Assembly (NCBI RefSeq): GCF_043290135.1
Contig: NC_134705.1
Location: forward strand, 55,033,271 to 55,097,270
Source of the DNA: Rhipicephalus microplus
Taxonomy: Eukaryota; Arthropoda; Arachnida; Ixodida; Ixodidae
Reading direction: 5' to 3'
Length of the DNA: 64,000 nucleotides
Shown here piece by piece: positions 1 through 11,090 of this stretch; within the stretch, counting starts at the first letter, position 1; each line of letters begins with the position of its first letter. The notes under the pieces were generated by a model. That model was not told where the DNA came from and searched no databases. It was given only the letters and a program-made list of their open reading frames with translations. A program made the translations under genes and the position numbers.

Positions 1-2346
<2,346 letters not shown>

Positions 2347-2395
2347 GAAAGAAGTGCATACCTAAGGGCTCGTTTTTCCGTGTTTTTAACACAAT

Positions 2396-2564
2396 AATAA
2401 TGAGATATAACAGACAGTAGGTTCGACAGAAGGTCGTAGGTTCGATTCCTGCTTACAGTTGGTAATTTTTTCATCCACTTTTCTTTCTTCTTATTTACAT
2501 TCCATTAATGTTAATAACTTCCCCTGTACATTCCTTGGCATTACTGTCTGTTATATCTCATTAT
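2396..2564 (+). repeat. tRNA-related short repeat bounded by 22-bp inverted repeats
   Basis: About 169 bp. A segment reading TAATGAGATATAACAGACAG at the left end is matched in reverse complement at the right end (about 2543-2564). Inside, at about 2433-2450, is a sequence matching the RNA polymerase III B-box consensus (GGTTCGATTCC). No convincing A-box is visible and no cloverleaf can be drawn, so this is not a tRNA gene. It looks like a tRNA-derived SINE or MITE fragment, and (TA)n flanks it on the right. Similar sequence recurs near 28682-28715. Confidence 0.6.
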
Positions 2565-2565
2565 A

Positions 2566-2614
<49 letters not shown>
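2562..2614. repeat. (TA)n microsatellite
   Basis: About 53 bp of TA repeat with one TACA interruption, between the inverted-repeat-bounded element and repeat R. Confidence 0.95.
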
Positions 2615-2619
<5 letters not shown>

Positions 2620-2962
2620 TGCGTGTTTTATTTGGTAACGTGGTTTTAACCAATGTAGTACCTGTTATGAAGGTGTTTCAGTGACCATTGTGGTTGTGAT
2701 GATGCGAGTCCCAACATGTCACTGGTGTGTGTGAAGACTCTGTTCAGGGTTGAAAACAGGTTGTTTGAATTTGAAATGAGAGCGGAGGTTCGGACTTGGA
2801 CTCGGGAAAACTCCTGAGGCTGCAATAAAGCGTCTCTTCACCGGACTACGGCTCTTCCTTCGCGCTGCCACCGTGCACTCGAGTCATCGAGGGGACCCAT
2901 TCCGAACCTCAAACATCTTCCCTCCTTAGCTAGTTTTGAAGCTATTAGAGGAGGAGGAAATA

Positions 2963-2966
<4 letters not shown>
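2615..2966. repeat. Repeat R, long form
   Basis: Non-coding segment between two (TA)n tracts. Its first ~90 bp and last ~25 bp recur at 10808-10930 in the same orientation with about 216 bp missing. It contains a 'gaggaggaggaaataaac' end next to the (TA)n tract. Its nature is unknown. The two copies bracket the PLE locus. Confidence 0.7.

Positions 2967-3017
<51 letters not shown>
2967..3017. repeat. (TA)n microsatellite at PLE left boundary
   Basis: About 51 bp of TA repeat abutting the 3' terminus (sense) of Penelope copy 1. Confidence 0.95.
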
Positions 3018-3021
<4 letters not shown>

Positions 3022-3052
3022 AGTAGATCCTCCGTGAGCGGTCACAACGTGG

Positions 3053-3099
3053 TTTATTTCGACGTTTCGGCCTAGAGTCTGGCCTTCATCAGGAATAAA
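3053..3099 (-). ncRNA. Hammerhead ribozyme motif, PLE copy 1 3' end
   Basis: On the minus strand the 47 nt contain, in order: stem I 5' arm UUUAUUC; core CUGAUGA; one extra A; a GGCC/GGCC stem II with an 8-nt loop (AGACUCUA); GAAA; the palindrome ACGU; C17; and stem I 3' arm GAAAUAAA (one bulged A). Predicted cleavage lies between 3061 and 3060 on the minus strand. The stem III is only the ACGU palindrome. Small hammerhead variants of this kind are known from Penelope-like elements and are thought to act as dimers. Activity is inferred. Confidence 0.78.
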
Positions 3100-3824
3100 G
3101 ATACAGTTTGTCGGTGCTCAGCTTTATACAATCTCAAATCAGAGGGCAAGGTAAGAGGGAAAAAAAAGGAAAAAAAAGAAAAGAAAAGAAAAGGAAAGAA
3201 AAAAAAGAAAAAAAAGAGAAAAATAATATACGGTGAACGCCCCTCGGGTGCCCCCCTTCCACTTTTCCCTCCACTCCCCCCATCTCTCTCCCCCCTCTCC
3301 CCTTCACCTTTCTGATGTCAGCGGTCTGTGTATGTTTCCGTTCACTAGCGCATTCCTCCCGATCAGACAGTCCCTCCTGGCACTGGCGGTTCGGTGTGGG
3401 GCAAAAAAGAGCTTTTCAGGAAGTCCTAAGCCTTTCACTGCCCGGGGTCCCGTAAACAATTCGTCGTAGAAGGACGGGGGCCGCGTATTGTGGCAGAGGC
3501 TGGTCAGCGGGCATTTTAGGAAGTTCTAAGCCTTTAACTACTCCGCGCCCTGTCAACATTTCGTCGTAAAAATAGGGGTGCCCCGTATTGCGGTAGGCTT
3601 TGCAAGCGCGTGCAATGCGAATTCCTGGCCCGCTTCTAAATTACGCGTGTCGTGGGGGCCTCCCGGCTGTGCATATGGTTGCTGTTGGGCATGTCGTGCA
3701 TGGCACAATTGATTGGGTAGTAAAATAAAACAGAAAACAGACGACAGCTGCACTTAGGAAGAGTAGTTACACTTGGAATTGTTTTAGGTTGTCCAGTGCC
3801 CTTCGCAGCTGCAGTGCCGTGAAC

Positions 3825-6572
3825 TCAGTTACTATTTTCATCGTTGCCGTTATTGTTTTCTAATGCTTTAATTGCTGCAAGTGTACCAGGATTCTCATTT
3901 ATTCCTCTATCGAGGGTGTTAAATCGGTGGATAAGGTATGACTCTCGTTGTTCACGTTCTCGATTTGATTTAAATCCCGTCTCTAAGAGCGTTACTGATA
4001 GTTTGTCGAATGCATGGTCGGGAAGATTGAGATGTTTTGATAGAGGTAGACTTGGGGCTGATTTCGCATGGGCTCTGTGATTATTGAAGCGAATCCTAAA
4101 TGGTGTTTCGGTTTGTCCGATGTACTGCATACCACACACGTTGCATTCGAGTAGGTACACCACATTAGAAGAATCGCATGTTAGGTTTCCTCGTATGTTA
4201 ATCGAAAACTTGGATTGCGTGCTGGTTGCTTTGTCTGTTTTTCGCATCGCCTTACATACAAGACATCGTGGCTTTAAGCAAGGGCGGCATGAATTATTGG
4301 GGGGTGATGTGTTAATTTGGGAGTGGACAAGGGTGTCTTTGAGGTTACGTGGTCGTCGGTAAACGACGCCTGGAGCGGATGGGAATGCGCGTTTCAGACG
4401 TTCACTTTGTTCCAGAATGTTGTAATGTCGTTTAAGGATTTTGTTTACATTGGGGAAGTTTGTGCTGTAAGTCAAGCAGAGGTTTGTTCGTTGTGGGTCT
4501 TCTCGTGGTGGTCGCTTCATAAGTAAGTCTTCACGCTTTAGTTTTCTCGCTTTTTGAACAGCGTCATTAATTACATGTGGGGGGTGTTTTTGTTGCTCGA
4601 GCATAAGTTTTAGCCTTTGTGAGCTCGTGTCAAAGTCAGCGTCTCTAGAGCAGATTCGCTTAAACCGGTGAGCCTGGCTGTATGGAATACTGTTTTTACA
4701 ATGGCGTGGGTGATCGCTTTGGTAATGAAGGTATTGTTGTCGATCCGTTGGTTTGCGATATAGGGTTGTAGAGAGCTTCTCTTCTTCTATCGTTATGGTA
4801 ACATCAAGAAAATTTACGGTAACTTGCGAGTATGTGTGTGTGAAGTGTATGTTCGGGTGTACAGCATTGTAAGTGTCTATAAAGCTGAGAAGTTCGTCCT
4901 CGCTGTGGGTCCAAATAAGAAAGATGTCGTCTATGTATCTTCTGTATAACATTGGTTTCAAAAAACTTTGTGCAAGAAATTCAGATTCTAGCTTTCCCAT
5001 AAATATGTTGGCATAATTAGGTGCCATTTTGGTGCCCATAGCGGTCCCGCTGATTTGTCGAAAATACTCTTGGTTAAACTCGAATGAATTTAATTCGAGG
5101 ACCATCCTCGTCAATGTTGCAATGGCAGAGAAATCGGGGGTGTTAGATTGTCTATGGTTTGTGTACATGTTTCTTAGTGCAGCTATGCCGTCATCGTGAG
5201 GAATATTTGTATATAATGAAGAGACATCAAGGGTAACCAAGTACGAGTTTTTCGGCACACAGATACCCGCAATGTCTCGAAGAAAATGTGTGGTGTCTTT
5301 TATGTACGACGCGAGGGTGCATGGAATGTGGCTTATTAGTTTGTCCACGTACCCTGATATGGGTTCAGTTATTGTACCGATGCCTGATATGATTGGTCGA
5401 CCTGGGTTACCGGGTTTATGAATTTTTGGGAGGATGTAGAAGCGACCTGGACGAGGGTATGCTGCTTGCATCAGTTTGTGGTCAGTGTTGGTTATCTTTT
5501 CTGCGTCCAACAGTTTCTTTAGTTCTGTTGATACGATACGTTTGTATTCGTCTGTCGGATCACCTGGGAGGCGTTCGTAAAATCTTGAGTCGTCTAGTTG
5601 GCGGTATGCTTCTTGTAGGTAGTTGGTTGTATTAAGGACTACAATTGCTCCTCCTTTGTCAGCGGGTTTTATTGTTATGTCTGTCCTAGATGCCAAATTT
5701 TTCATGCTTATTTTTTCAGATTTGGTCAAGTTTTCTCGGTTTCCTTTCTGTCTGTGGTATTCGTGTACTATATCTTTCTGTACTGCGGTGATATAAAGGT
5801 CCAAGCACTTGTCTCGATTACTGTTCGGTGTCCAATCATTTGATTTACGACGGTGAATTGTTTTGTGGTTAGAAGGCCTATCTAAGAAATATTCGCGCAA
5901 CCTTAAGCTTCGAGCGAAGTTGTCGAGGTCTCGGAGTAAGTGGAATTCATCGAAAAATTTTGTGGTCGGGCAGAAGCTTAGTCCCTTAGATAGCAGTTTT
6001 ACTTCGTCAGGTGACAAGCTCGTGTCCGATAAGTTTACAACCACAGTGTCACACGGTGTGTTCCTAGATGGGTGCTCGTTTGTACCATTAGTGTTTTCCT
6101 GGGTGGTGGTGTTGTAATGATAAGGCACTGTATCAGGGAACGCGGGTTTGGGCACATGGTCTCTTTCGAGTTTATGAAGTTTTGTGGCCCTGATGGCTTG
6201 GTACTTATTCTGCTCAAATTCTGTTAATCGCGTGATTTCTTCGTTCGATAAAGTGTTGTGGCGGAGAATGGTGTTGGTCATAGCGACCAGTTTCTTTACC
6301 TGCTTGTCACTATGATTAAGAGCAATTTCTGTTAATTTAAGGGATGCCTCAAGGAGGACGTTTTTCCATGTTATTTGGTCGTGTTTATCTAGATTTGTAG
6401 CGGCTGGTGTGAGGGAGAGTGTCATACCCTTGGGGGCTATTCTAGCACGAAGGTACACTTGCAATGTTGATTTATGCATTTCATGTCTAATTCGTTTGTC
6501 AGCAAGTTTTCGTAGTTTAAGGAAAGTGGCACTGCAACTGGGAAGTGATGAGCTGGACTTACATTTCAGAAG
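3825..6572 (-). CDS. Penelope-like reverse transcriptase with GIY-YIG endonuclease
   Basis: Open frame of 915 codons from the codon after the upstream TGA; the first Met at 6479 would give 884 aa. Counting from that Met, the RT fingers and palm include PKIHKPGNPGRPI and LDVSSLYTNIP. The catalytic YIDD is near residue 515 (4926-4937). A Cys-rich motif (CRPC...CLVC) lies near 729, followed by a GIY-YIG endonuclease (VVYLLEC... MQYIGQTE) from about 772 to the C-terminus. This is the domain order of endonuclease-positive Penelope-like elements, and the length is normal. The frame is intact, but it has no clear start of its own. It lies in the same frame as the SGNH-like frame upstream, separated only by a TGA at 6573-6575, so it may be the 3' half of one longer ORF. 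Confidence 0.9.
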   Translation of the reverse strand, partial: LLKCKSSSSLPSCSATFLKLRKLADKRIRHEMHKSTLQVYLRARIAPKGMTLSLTPAATNLDKHDQITWKNVLLEASLKLTEIALNHSDKQVKKLVAMTNTILRHNTLSNEEITRLTEFEQNKYQAIRATKLHKLERDHVPKPAFPDTVPYHYNTTTQENTNGTNEHPSRNTPCDTVVVNLSDTSLSPDEVKLLSKGLSFCPTTKFFDEFHLLRDLDNFARSLRLREYFLDRPSNHKTIHRRKSNDWTPNSNRDKCLDLYITAVQKDIVHEYHRQKGNRENLTKSEKISMKNLASRTDITIKPADKGGAIVVLNTTNYLQEAYRQLDDSRFYERLPGDPTDEYKRIVSTELKKLLDAEKITNTDHKLMQAAYPRPGRFYILPKIHKPGNPGRPIISGIGTITEPISGYVDKLISHIPCTLASYIKDTTHFLRDIAGICVPKNSYLVTLDVSSLYTNIPHDDGIAALRNMYTNHRQSNTPDFSAIATLTRMVLELNSFEFNQEYFRQISGTAMGTKMAPNYANIFMGKLESEFLAQSFLKPMLYRRYIDDIFLIWTHSEDELLSFIDTYNAVHPNIHFTHTYSQVTVNFLDVTITIEEEKLSTTLYRKPTDRQQYLHYQSDHPRHCKNSIPYSQAHRFKRICSRDADFDTSSQRLKLMLEQQKHPPHVINDAVQKARKLKREDLLMKRPPREDPQRTNLCLTYSTNFPNVNKILKRHYNILEQSERLKRAFPSAPGVVYRRPRNLKDTLVHSQINTSPPNNSCRPCLKPRCLVCKAMRKTDKATSTQSKFSINIRGNLTCDSSNVVYLLECNVCGMQYIGQTETPFRIRFNNHRAHAKSAPSLPLSKHLNLPDHAFDKLSVTLLETGFKSNREREQRESYLIHRFNTLDRGINENPGTLAAIKALENNNGNDENSN

Positions 6573-7676
6573 TCAATCTTCTTTTGGGTGCGGGGATGGC
6601 ACTGATGAGGTGCGCAGGTTGTAGTTATGTCCGGCAGGCCTTCGTCGTTGTGGGGAGAATTTCGGCGTTGGGCTCCCGGCGAACGTGTTCGTTGGCAGTT
6701 CCGGGGTCCGTAATAGGGGGACGCGGTTTCGTAGTTCGGCAGGCTTCCCTTTGAGGAGTGGTGTAGTGGTGCTGTCGTGTAGTGCTTCTGGTCTCGACAT
6801 CCGCAATGGAGGGACGCGTGTTGGCTGTTCTGCAGACTTCCCCCCTAGTAGTGGTGCGCTGTTGATGATGGTGAGGGGGTGCTTGAGGCTCGCGGGAGTC
6901 ACAGTTTCGTTGATTGTCGGGAACTCATCTGTGGTGTTGGGTGGGTGTGGGGCTCCTGGTGTATGTTGATATGCAGAAGTCTTCTCGTGGGTGTCTTGTT
7001 GTGTTGAACGTATATTCACGGGAGCTGATGGTTGAGTCGACCACCCCGTTGTAGATTCAAGATCTCCACGACCGAGTGCTTTCTTGAGGGTTTCGGCAAT
7101 CAAAGCGACACCCATAAAACTCGGATGAAGCCCATCCGCAGCAAGAAAGCGTCTTGGTGGCAACTGCTCGAATTGGTAGTCGATGTATGACACCTTGCTG
7201 GGTCTCCGGCAGTAGGCCTTGACTGTCTCGTTGAATTGACGAGCGTCCCGGTTGAAGTGGTGCACGAATTGTTCGTTCGATCGTTGCAGGTGTAGGTTGA
7301 GGTACCGGGGCAACACGCATGAGACAACGAGCCTTTCGAGTTCCTGGCGTGTCCGAAGCGTGTTGTTCACTAGGCGGCGCAGGCGGCGTAGCGATTCGTC
7401 TAGTCCGTACGACGCCAGCTCACTCGTACCGACGTGAAAAACGAGCGTGGTCACAGATCGTGGTATGCCAGCAAGCTCTTTCTCGATGTCGAATGTAGAG
7501 GCTCCGCGGATGGAAATGATTGCAGGTGTCGTCTTCTAATGTGGGTTGAAATGCCGATGTAAATACCTTGTTTGCGAGTTTCCGATGATGGCTGTAGTTG
7601 GTGCATGTTTAGGGAAATTCCGTGAGACCTGCTCGACTGGAGGTGCGCCTGTGGCCGGTCTTGTGTAGGCAGGCAT
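6573..7676 (-). pseudogene. SGNH/GDSL hydrolase-like module of PLE copy 1 (one internal TAG)
   Basis: Translation from ATG at 7676 shows SGNH-hydrolase landmarks. These are IIGNSQ (nucleophile Ser34, where families usually have GDS), a block II-like IRGAS, HVGTSEL (residues 81-87, where block III is normally GTND), and DGLHPS (Asp181, His184; the block V catalytic pair). A proline-rich linker of about 170 residues follows, with two related ~20-residue repeats. An in-frame TAG after 46 codons (7536-7538) and Ser in place of the block III Asn suggest decay. The frame then ends at TGA (6573-6575) and resumes in phase with the RT. Esterase-like modules are known in ORF1 of CR1/L2 LINEs and in rotifer Penelope-related terminons. 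Its role here is unknown. Confidence 0.65.
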
Positions 7677-7741
7677 GGTGGTTGAGTGGCCGTAGCGTTG
7701 CATATAGTCTAGTAGATCCTCCGTGAGCGGTCACAACGTGG

Positions 7742-7788
7742 TTTATTTCGACGTTTCGGCCTAGAGTCTGGCCTTCATCAGGAATAAA
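7742..7788 (-). ncRNA. Hammerhead ribozyme motif at the copy 2/copy 1 joint
   Basis: Same 47-nt motif as at 3053-3099, base for base. Predicted cleavage lies between 7750 and 7749. It sits exactly where copy 2 joins the 5' leader of copy 1, so cleavage of a read-through transcript would separate the two units. The ACGU palindrome could pair with that of the copy 1 motif in a dimer. Confidence 0.78.
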
Positions 7789-8517
7789 GATACAGTTTGT
7801 CGGTGCTCAGCTTTATACAATCTCAAATCAGAGGGCAAGGTAAGAGGGAAAAAAAAGGAAAAGAAAAAAAGAAAAGAAAAGAAAAGGAAAGAAAAAAAAG
7901 AAAAAAAAGAGAAAAATAATATACGGTGAACGCCCCTCGGGTGCCCCCCTTCCACTTTTCCCTCCACTCCCCCCATCTCTCTCCCCCCTCTCCCCTTCAC
8001 CTTTCTGATGTCAGCGGTCTGTGTATGTTTCCGTTCACTAGCGCATTCCTCCCGATCAGACGGTCCCTCCTGGCACTGGCGGTTCGGTGTGGGGCAAAAA
8101 AGAGCTTTTCAGGAAGTCCTAAGCCTTTAACTGCTCGGGGTCCCGTAAACAATTCGTCGTAGAAGGACGGGGGCCGCCTATTGTGGCAGAGGCTGGTCAG
8201 CGGGCATTTTAGGAAGTTCTAAGCCTTTAACTACTCCGCGCCCTGTCAACATTTCGTCGTAAAAATAGGGGTGCCCCGTATTGCGGTAGGCTGTGCAAGC
8301 GCGTGCAATGCGAATTCCTGGCCCGCTTCTAAATTACGCGTGTCGTGGGGGCCTCCCGGCTGTGCACATGGTTGCTGTTGGGCATGTCGTGCATGGCACA
8401 ATTGATTGGGTACTAAAATAAAACAGAAAACAGACGACAGCTGCACTTAGGAAGAGTAGTTACACTTGGAATTGTTTTAGGTTGTCCAGTGCCCTTCGCA
8501 GCTGCAGTGCCGTGAAC

Positions 8518-9693
8518 TCAGTTACTATTTTCATCGTTGCCGTTATTGTTTTCTAATGCTTTAATTGCTGCAAGTGTACCAGGATTCTCATTTATTCCTC
8601 TATCGAGGGTGTTAAATCGGTGGATAAGGTATGACTCTCGTTGTTCACGTTCTCGATTTGATTTAAATCCCGTCTCTAAGAGCGTTACTGATAGTTTGTC
8701 GAATGCATGGTCGGGAAGATTGAGATGTTTTGATAGAGGTAGACTTGGGGCTGATTTCGCATGGGCTCTGTGATTATTGAAGCGAATCCTAAATGGTGTT
8801 TCTGTTTGTCCGATGTACTGCATACCACACACGTTGCATTCGAGTAGGTACACCACATTAGAAGAATCGCATGTTAGGTTTCCTCGTATGTTAATCGAAA
8901 ACTTGGATTGCGTGCTGGTTGCTTTGTCTGTTTTTCGCATCGCCTTACATACAAGACATCGTGGCTTTAAGCAAGGGCGGCATGAATTATTGGGGGGTGA
9001 TGTGTTAATTTGGGAGTGGACAAGGGTGTCTTTGAGGTTACGTGGTCGTCGGTAAACGACGCCTGGAGCGGATGGGAATGCGCGTTTCAGACGTTCACTT
9101 TGTTCCAGAATGTTGTAATGTCGTTTAAGGATTTTGTTTACATTGGGGAAGTTTGTGCTGTAAGTCAAGCAGAGGTTTGTTCGTTGTGGGTCTTCTCGTG
9201 GTGGTCGCTTCATAAGTAAGTCTTCACGCTTTAGTTTTCTCGCTTTTTGAACAGCGTCATTAATTACATGTGGGGGGTGTTTTTGTTGCTCGAGCATAAG
9301 TTTTAGCCTTTGTGAGCTCGTGTCAAAGTCAGCGTCTCTAGAGCAGATTCGCTTAAACCGGTGAGCCTGGCTGTATGGAATACTGTTTTTACAGTGGCGT
9401 GGGTGATCGCTTTGGTAATGAAGGTATTGTTGTCGATCCGTTGGTTTGCGATATAGGGTTGTAGAGAGCTTCTCTTCTTCTATCGTTATGGTAACATCAA
9501 GAAAATTTACGGTAACTTGCGAGTATGTGTGTGTGAAGTGTATGTTCGGGTGTACAGCATTGTAAGTGTCTATAAAGCTGAGAAGTTCGTCCTCGCTGTG
9601 GGTCCAAATAAGAAAGATGTCGTCTATGTATCTTCTGTATAACATTGGTTTCAAGGAACTTTGTGCAAGAAATTCAGATTCTAGCTTTCCCAT
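8518..9693 (-). pseudogene. Penelope RT/GIY-YIG fragment, copy 2
   Basis: 391 codons matching the C-terminal part of the copy 1 protein with very few substitutions. The RT palm with YIDD, the Cys-rich motif and the GIY-YIG domain are all present. The N-terminal ~490 residues are missing because of the 5' truncation. The apparent Met start is an internal residue. The frame itself is open, but no functional start is expected. Confidence 0.88.
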
Positions 9694-9736
9694 AAATATG
9701 TTGGCATAATTAGGTTAATAAATATGTTGGCATAAT

Positions 9737-9937
9737 CTTCCCGACCATGCATTCGACAAACTATCAGTAACGCTCTTAGAGACGGGATTTAAATCAAATC
9801 GAGAACGTGAACAACGAGAGTCATACCTTATCCACCGATTTAACACCCTCGATAGAGGAATAAATGAGAATCCTGGTACACTTGCAGCAATTAAAGCATT
9901 AGAAAACAATAACGGCAACGATGACAATAGTAACTGA
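9737..9937 (+). pseudogene. GIY-YIG endonuclease C-terminal fragment, copy 3
   Basis: About 66 codons equal to the C-terminal end of the copy 1 protein (HAFDKLSVTLLETG... to the final NSN) and the same stop. There is no start and no RT. It is a remnant of 5' truncation. Confidence 0.85.
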
Positions 9938-10661
9938 GTTCACGGCACTGCAGCTGCGAAGGGCACTGGACAACCTAAAACAATTCCAAGTGTAACTACT
10001 CTTCCTAAGTGCAGCTGTCGTCTGTTTTCTGTTTTATTTTACTACCCAATCAATTGTGCCATGCACGACATGCCCAACAGCAACCATGTGCACAGCCGGG
10101 AGGCCCCCACGACACGCGTAATTTAGAAGCGGGCCAGGAATTCGCATTGCACGCGCTTGCACAGCCTACCGCAATACGGGGCACCCCTATTTTTACGACG
10201 AAATGTTGACAGGGCGCGGAGTAGTTAAAGGCTTAGAACTTCCTAAAATGCCCGCTGACCAGCCTCTGCCACAATACGCGGCCCCCGTCCTTCTACGACG
10301 AATTGTTTACGGGACCCCGAGCAGTTAAAGGCTTAGGACTTCCTGAAAAGCTCTTTTTTGCCCCACACCGAACCGCCAGTGCCAGGAGGGACCGTCTGAT
10401 CGGGAGGAATGCGCTAGTGAACGGAAACATACACAGACCGCTGACATCAGAAAGGTGAAGGGGAGAGGGGGGAGAGAGATGGGGGGAGTGGAGGGAAAAG
10501 TGGAAGGGGGGCACCCGAGGGGCGTTCACCGTATATTATTTTTCTCTTTTTTTTCTTTTTTTTCTTTCCTTTTCTTTTCTTTTCTTTTTTTTCCTTTTTT
10601 TCCCTCTTACCTTGCCCTCTGATTTGAGATTGTATAAAGCTGAGCACCAACAAACTGTATC

Positions 10662-10708
10662 TTTATTCCTGATGAAGGCCAGACTCTAGGCCGAAACGTC
10701 GAAATAAA
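10662..10708 (+). ncRNA. Hammerhead ribozyme motif, inverted PLE copy 3
   Basis: Third exact copy of the 47-nt motif, on the + strand, with predicted cleavage between 10700 and 10701. The flanking bases vary (ACCAACAAAC here against ACCGACAAAC in the other copies) while the ribozyme core does not. Confidence 0.78.
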
Positions 10709-10782
10709 CCACGTTGTGACCGCTCACGGAGGATCTACTAGACTATATGCAACGCTACGGCCACTCAACCACCATGCCTGCC

Positions 10783-10926
10783 TATATATATATATATATA
10801 TATATATCTTTGCGTGTTTTATTTGGTAACGTGGTTTTAGCCAATGTAGTACCTGTTATGAAGGTGTTTCAGCGTCCATTGCGGTTGTGATGATACGAGT
10901 CCCAACGAGTCCAAACAGGAGGAAAT

Positions 10927-10967
<41 letters not shown>
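10783..10967. repeat. (TA)n - repeat R short form - (TA)n
   Basis: (TA)n at 10783-10807, then a 123-bp segment (10808-10930) matching the two ends of repeat R at 2615-2966, then (TA)n at 10931-10967. It mirrors the left flank of the PLE locus in the same orientation, with about 216 bp deleted from R. Confidence 0.8.
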
Positions 10968-10971
<4 letters not shown>

Positions 10972-11090
10972 TATCTTTATGTTTTTGTTTATTTCGGCCC
11001 ATCACCTGCGACATGAGTACACCCTTACTCCTCTGTTAGGGTTGAGTTGAATAAACTTTATTTGCCCAATGGTACTTGCTGTGCCCGGGG

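Larger units (their letters stand above)
3018..7741 (-). mobile_element. Penelope-like element, copy 1 (near full length)
   Basis: Read on the minus strand, the order is: 5' leader; SGNH-like frame; reverse transcriptase with GIY-YIG endonuclease; about 725 bp of 3' region with a pyrimidine-rich tract (purine-rich on the + strand, 3150-3222); hammerhead motif; and a terminus at 3018 against (TA)n. The 5' end joins directly to the hammerhead-bearing 3' end of copy 2. Head-to-tail copies sharing a terminal repeat (pLTR) are typical of Penelope elements. It is inactivated by at least two in-frame stops. Confidence 0.88.
7742..9717 (-). mobile_element. Penelope-like element, copy 2 (5'-truncated)
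   Basis: It is nearly identical to copy 1 from RT motif C to the 3' hammerhead. The sense 5' end is truncated within the RT at about 9717, and the sense 3' end joins copy 1 head-to-tail near 7741. Single-base differences from copy 1 (for example near 8292, 8367 and 8412) show it is a separate copy, not an assembly duplicate. Confidence 0.85.
9719..10782 (+). mobile_element. Penelope-like element, copy 3 (short, inverted)
   Basis: The sense strand here is +. It starts in the GIY-YIG domain at about 9737 and runs through the 3' region and the hammerhead. It continues about 75 bp beyond, into what is the 5' leader of copy 1, and stops at the (TA)n tract at 10783. Because it crosses the 3'/5' joint, its template was a tandem or multimeric RNA. 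It is head-to-head with copy 2. A ~17-bp segment (AAATATGTTGGCATAAT) occurs on both sides of the junction. Confidence 0.82.

Noticed and set aside
2430..2455. Possible tRNA gene
   Set aside because: Only the B-box/T-arm region is tRNA-like; no acceptor, D or anticodon arm can be formed.
3233..3469. 78-codon + strand frame, repeated at 7926-8162 and inverted at 10293-10529
   Set aside because: Antisense to the pyrimidine-rich 3' region of the PLE; Pro/Ser-rich because of composition, and repeated only because the PLE copies are.
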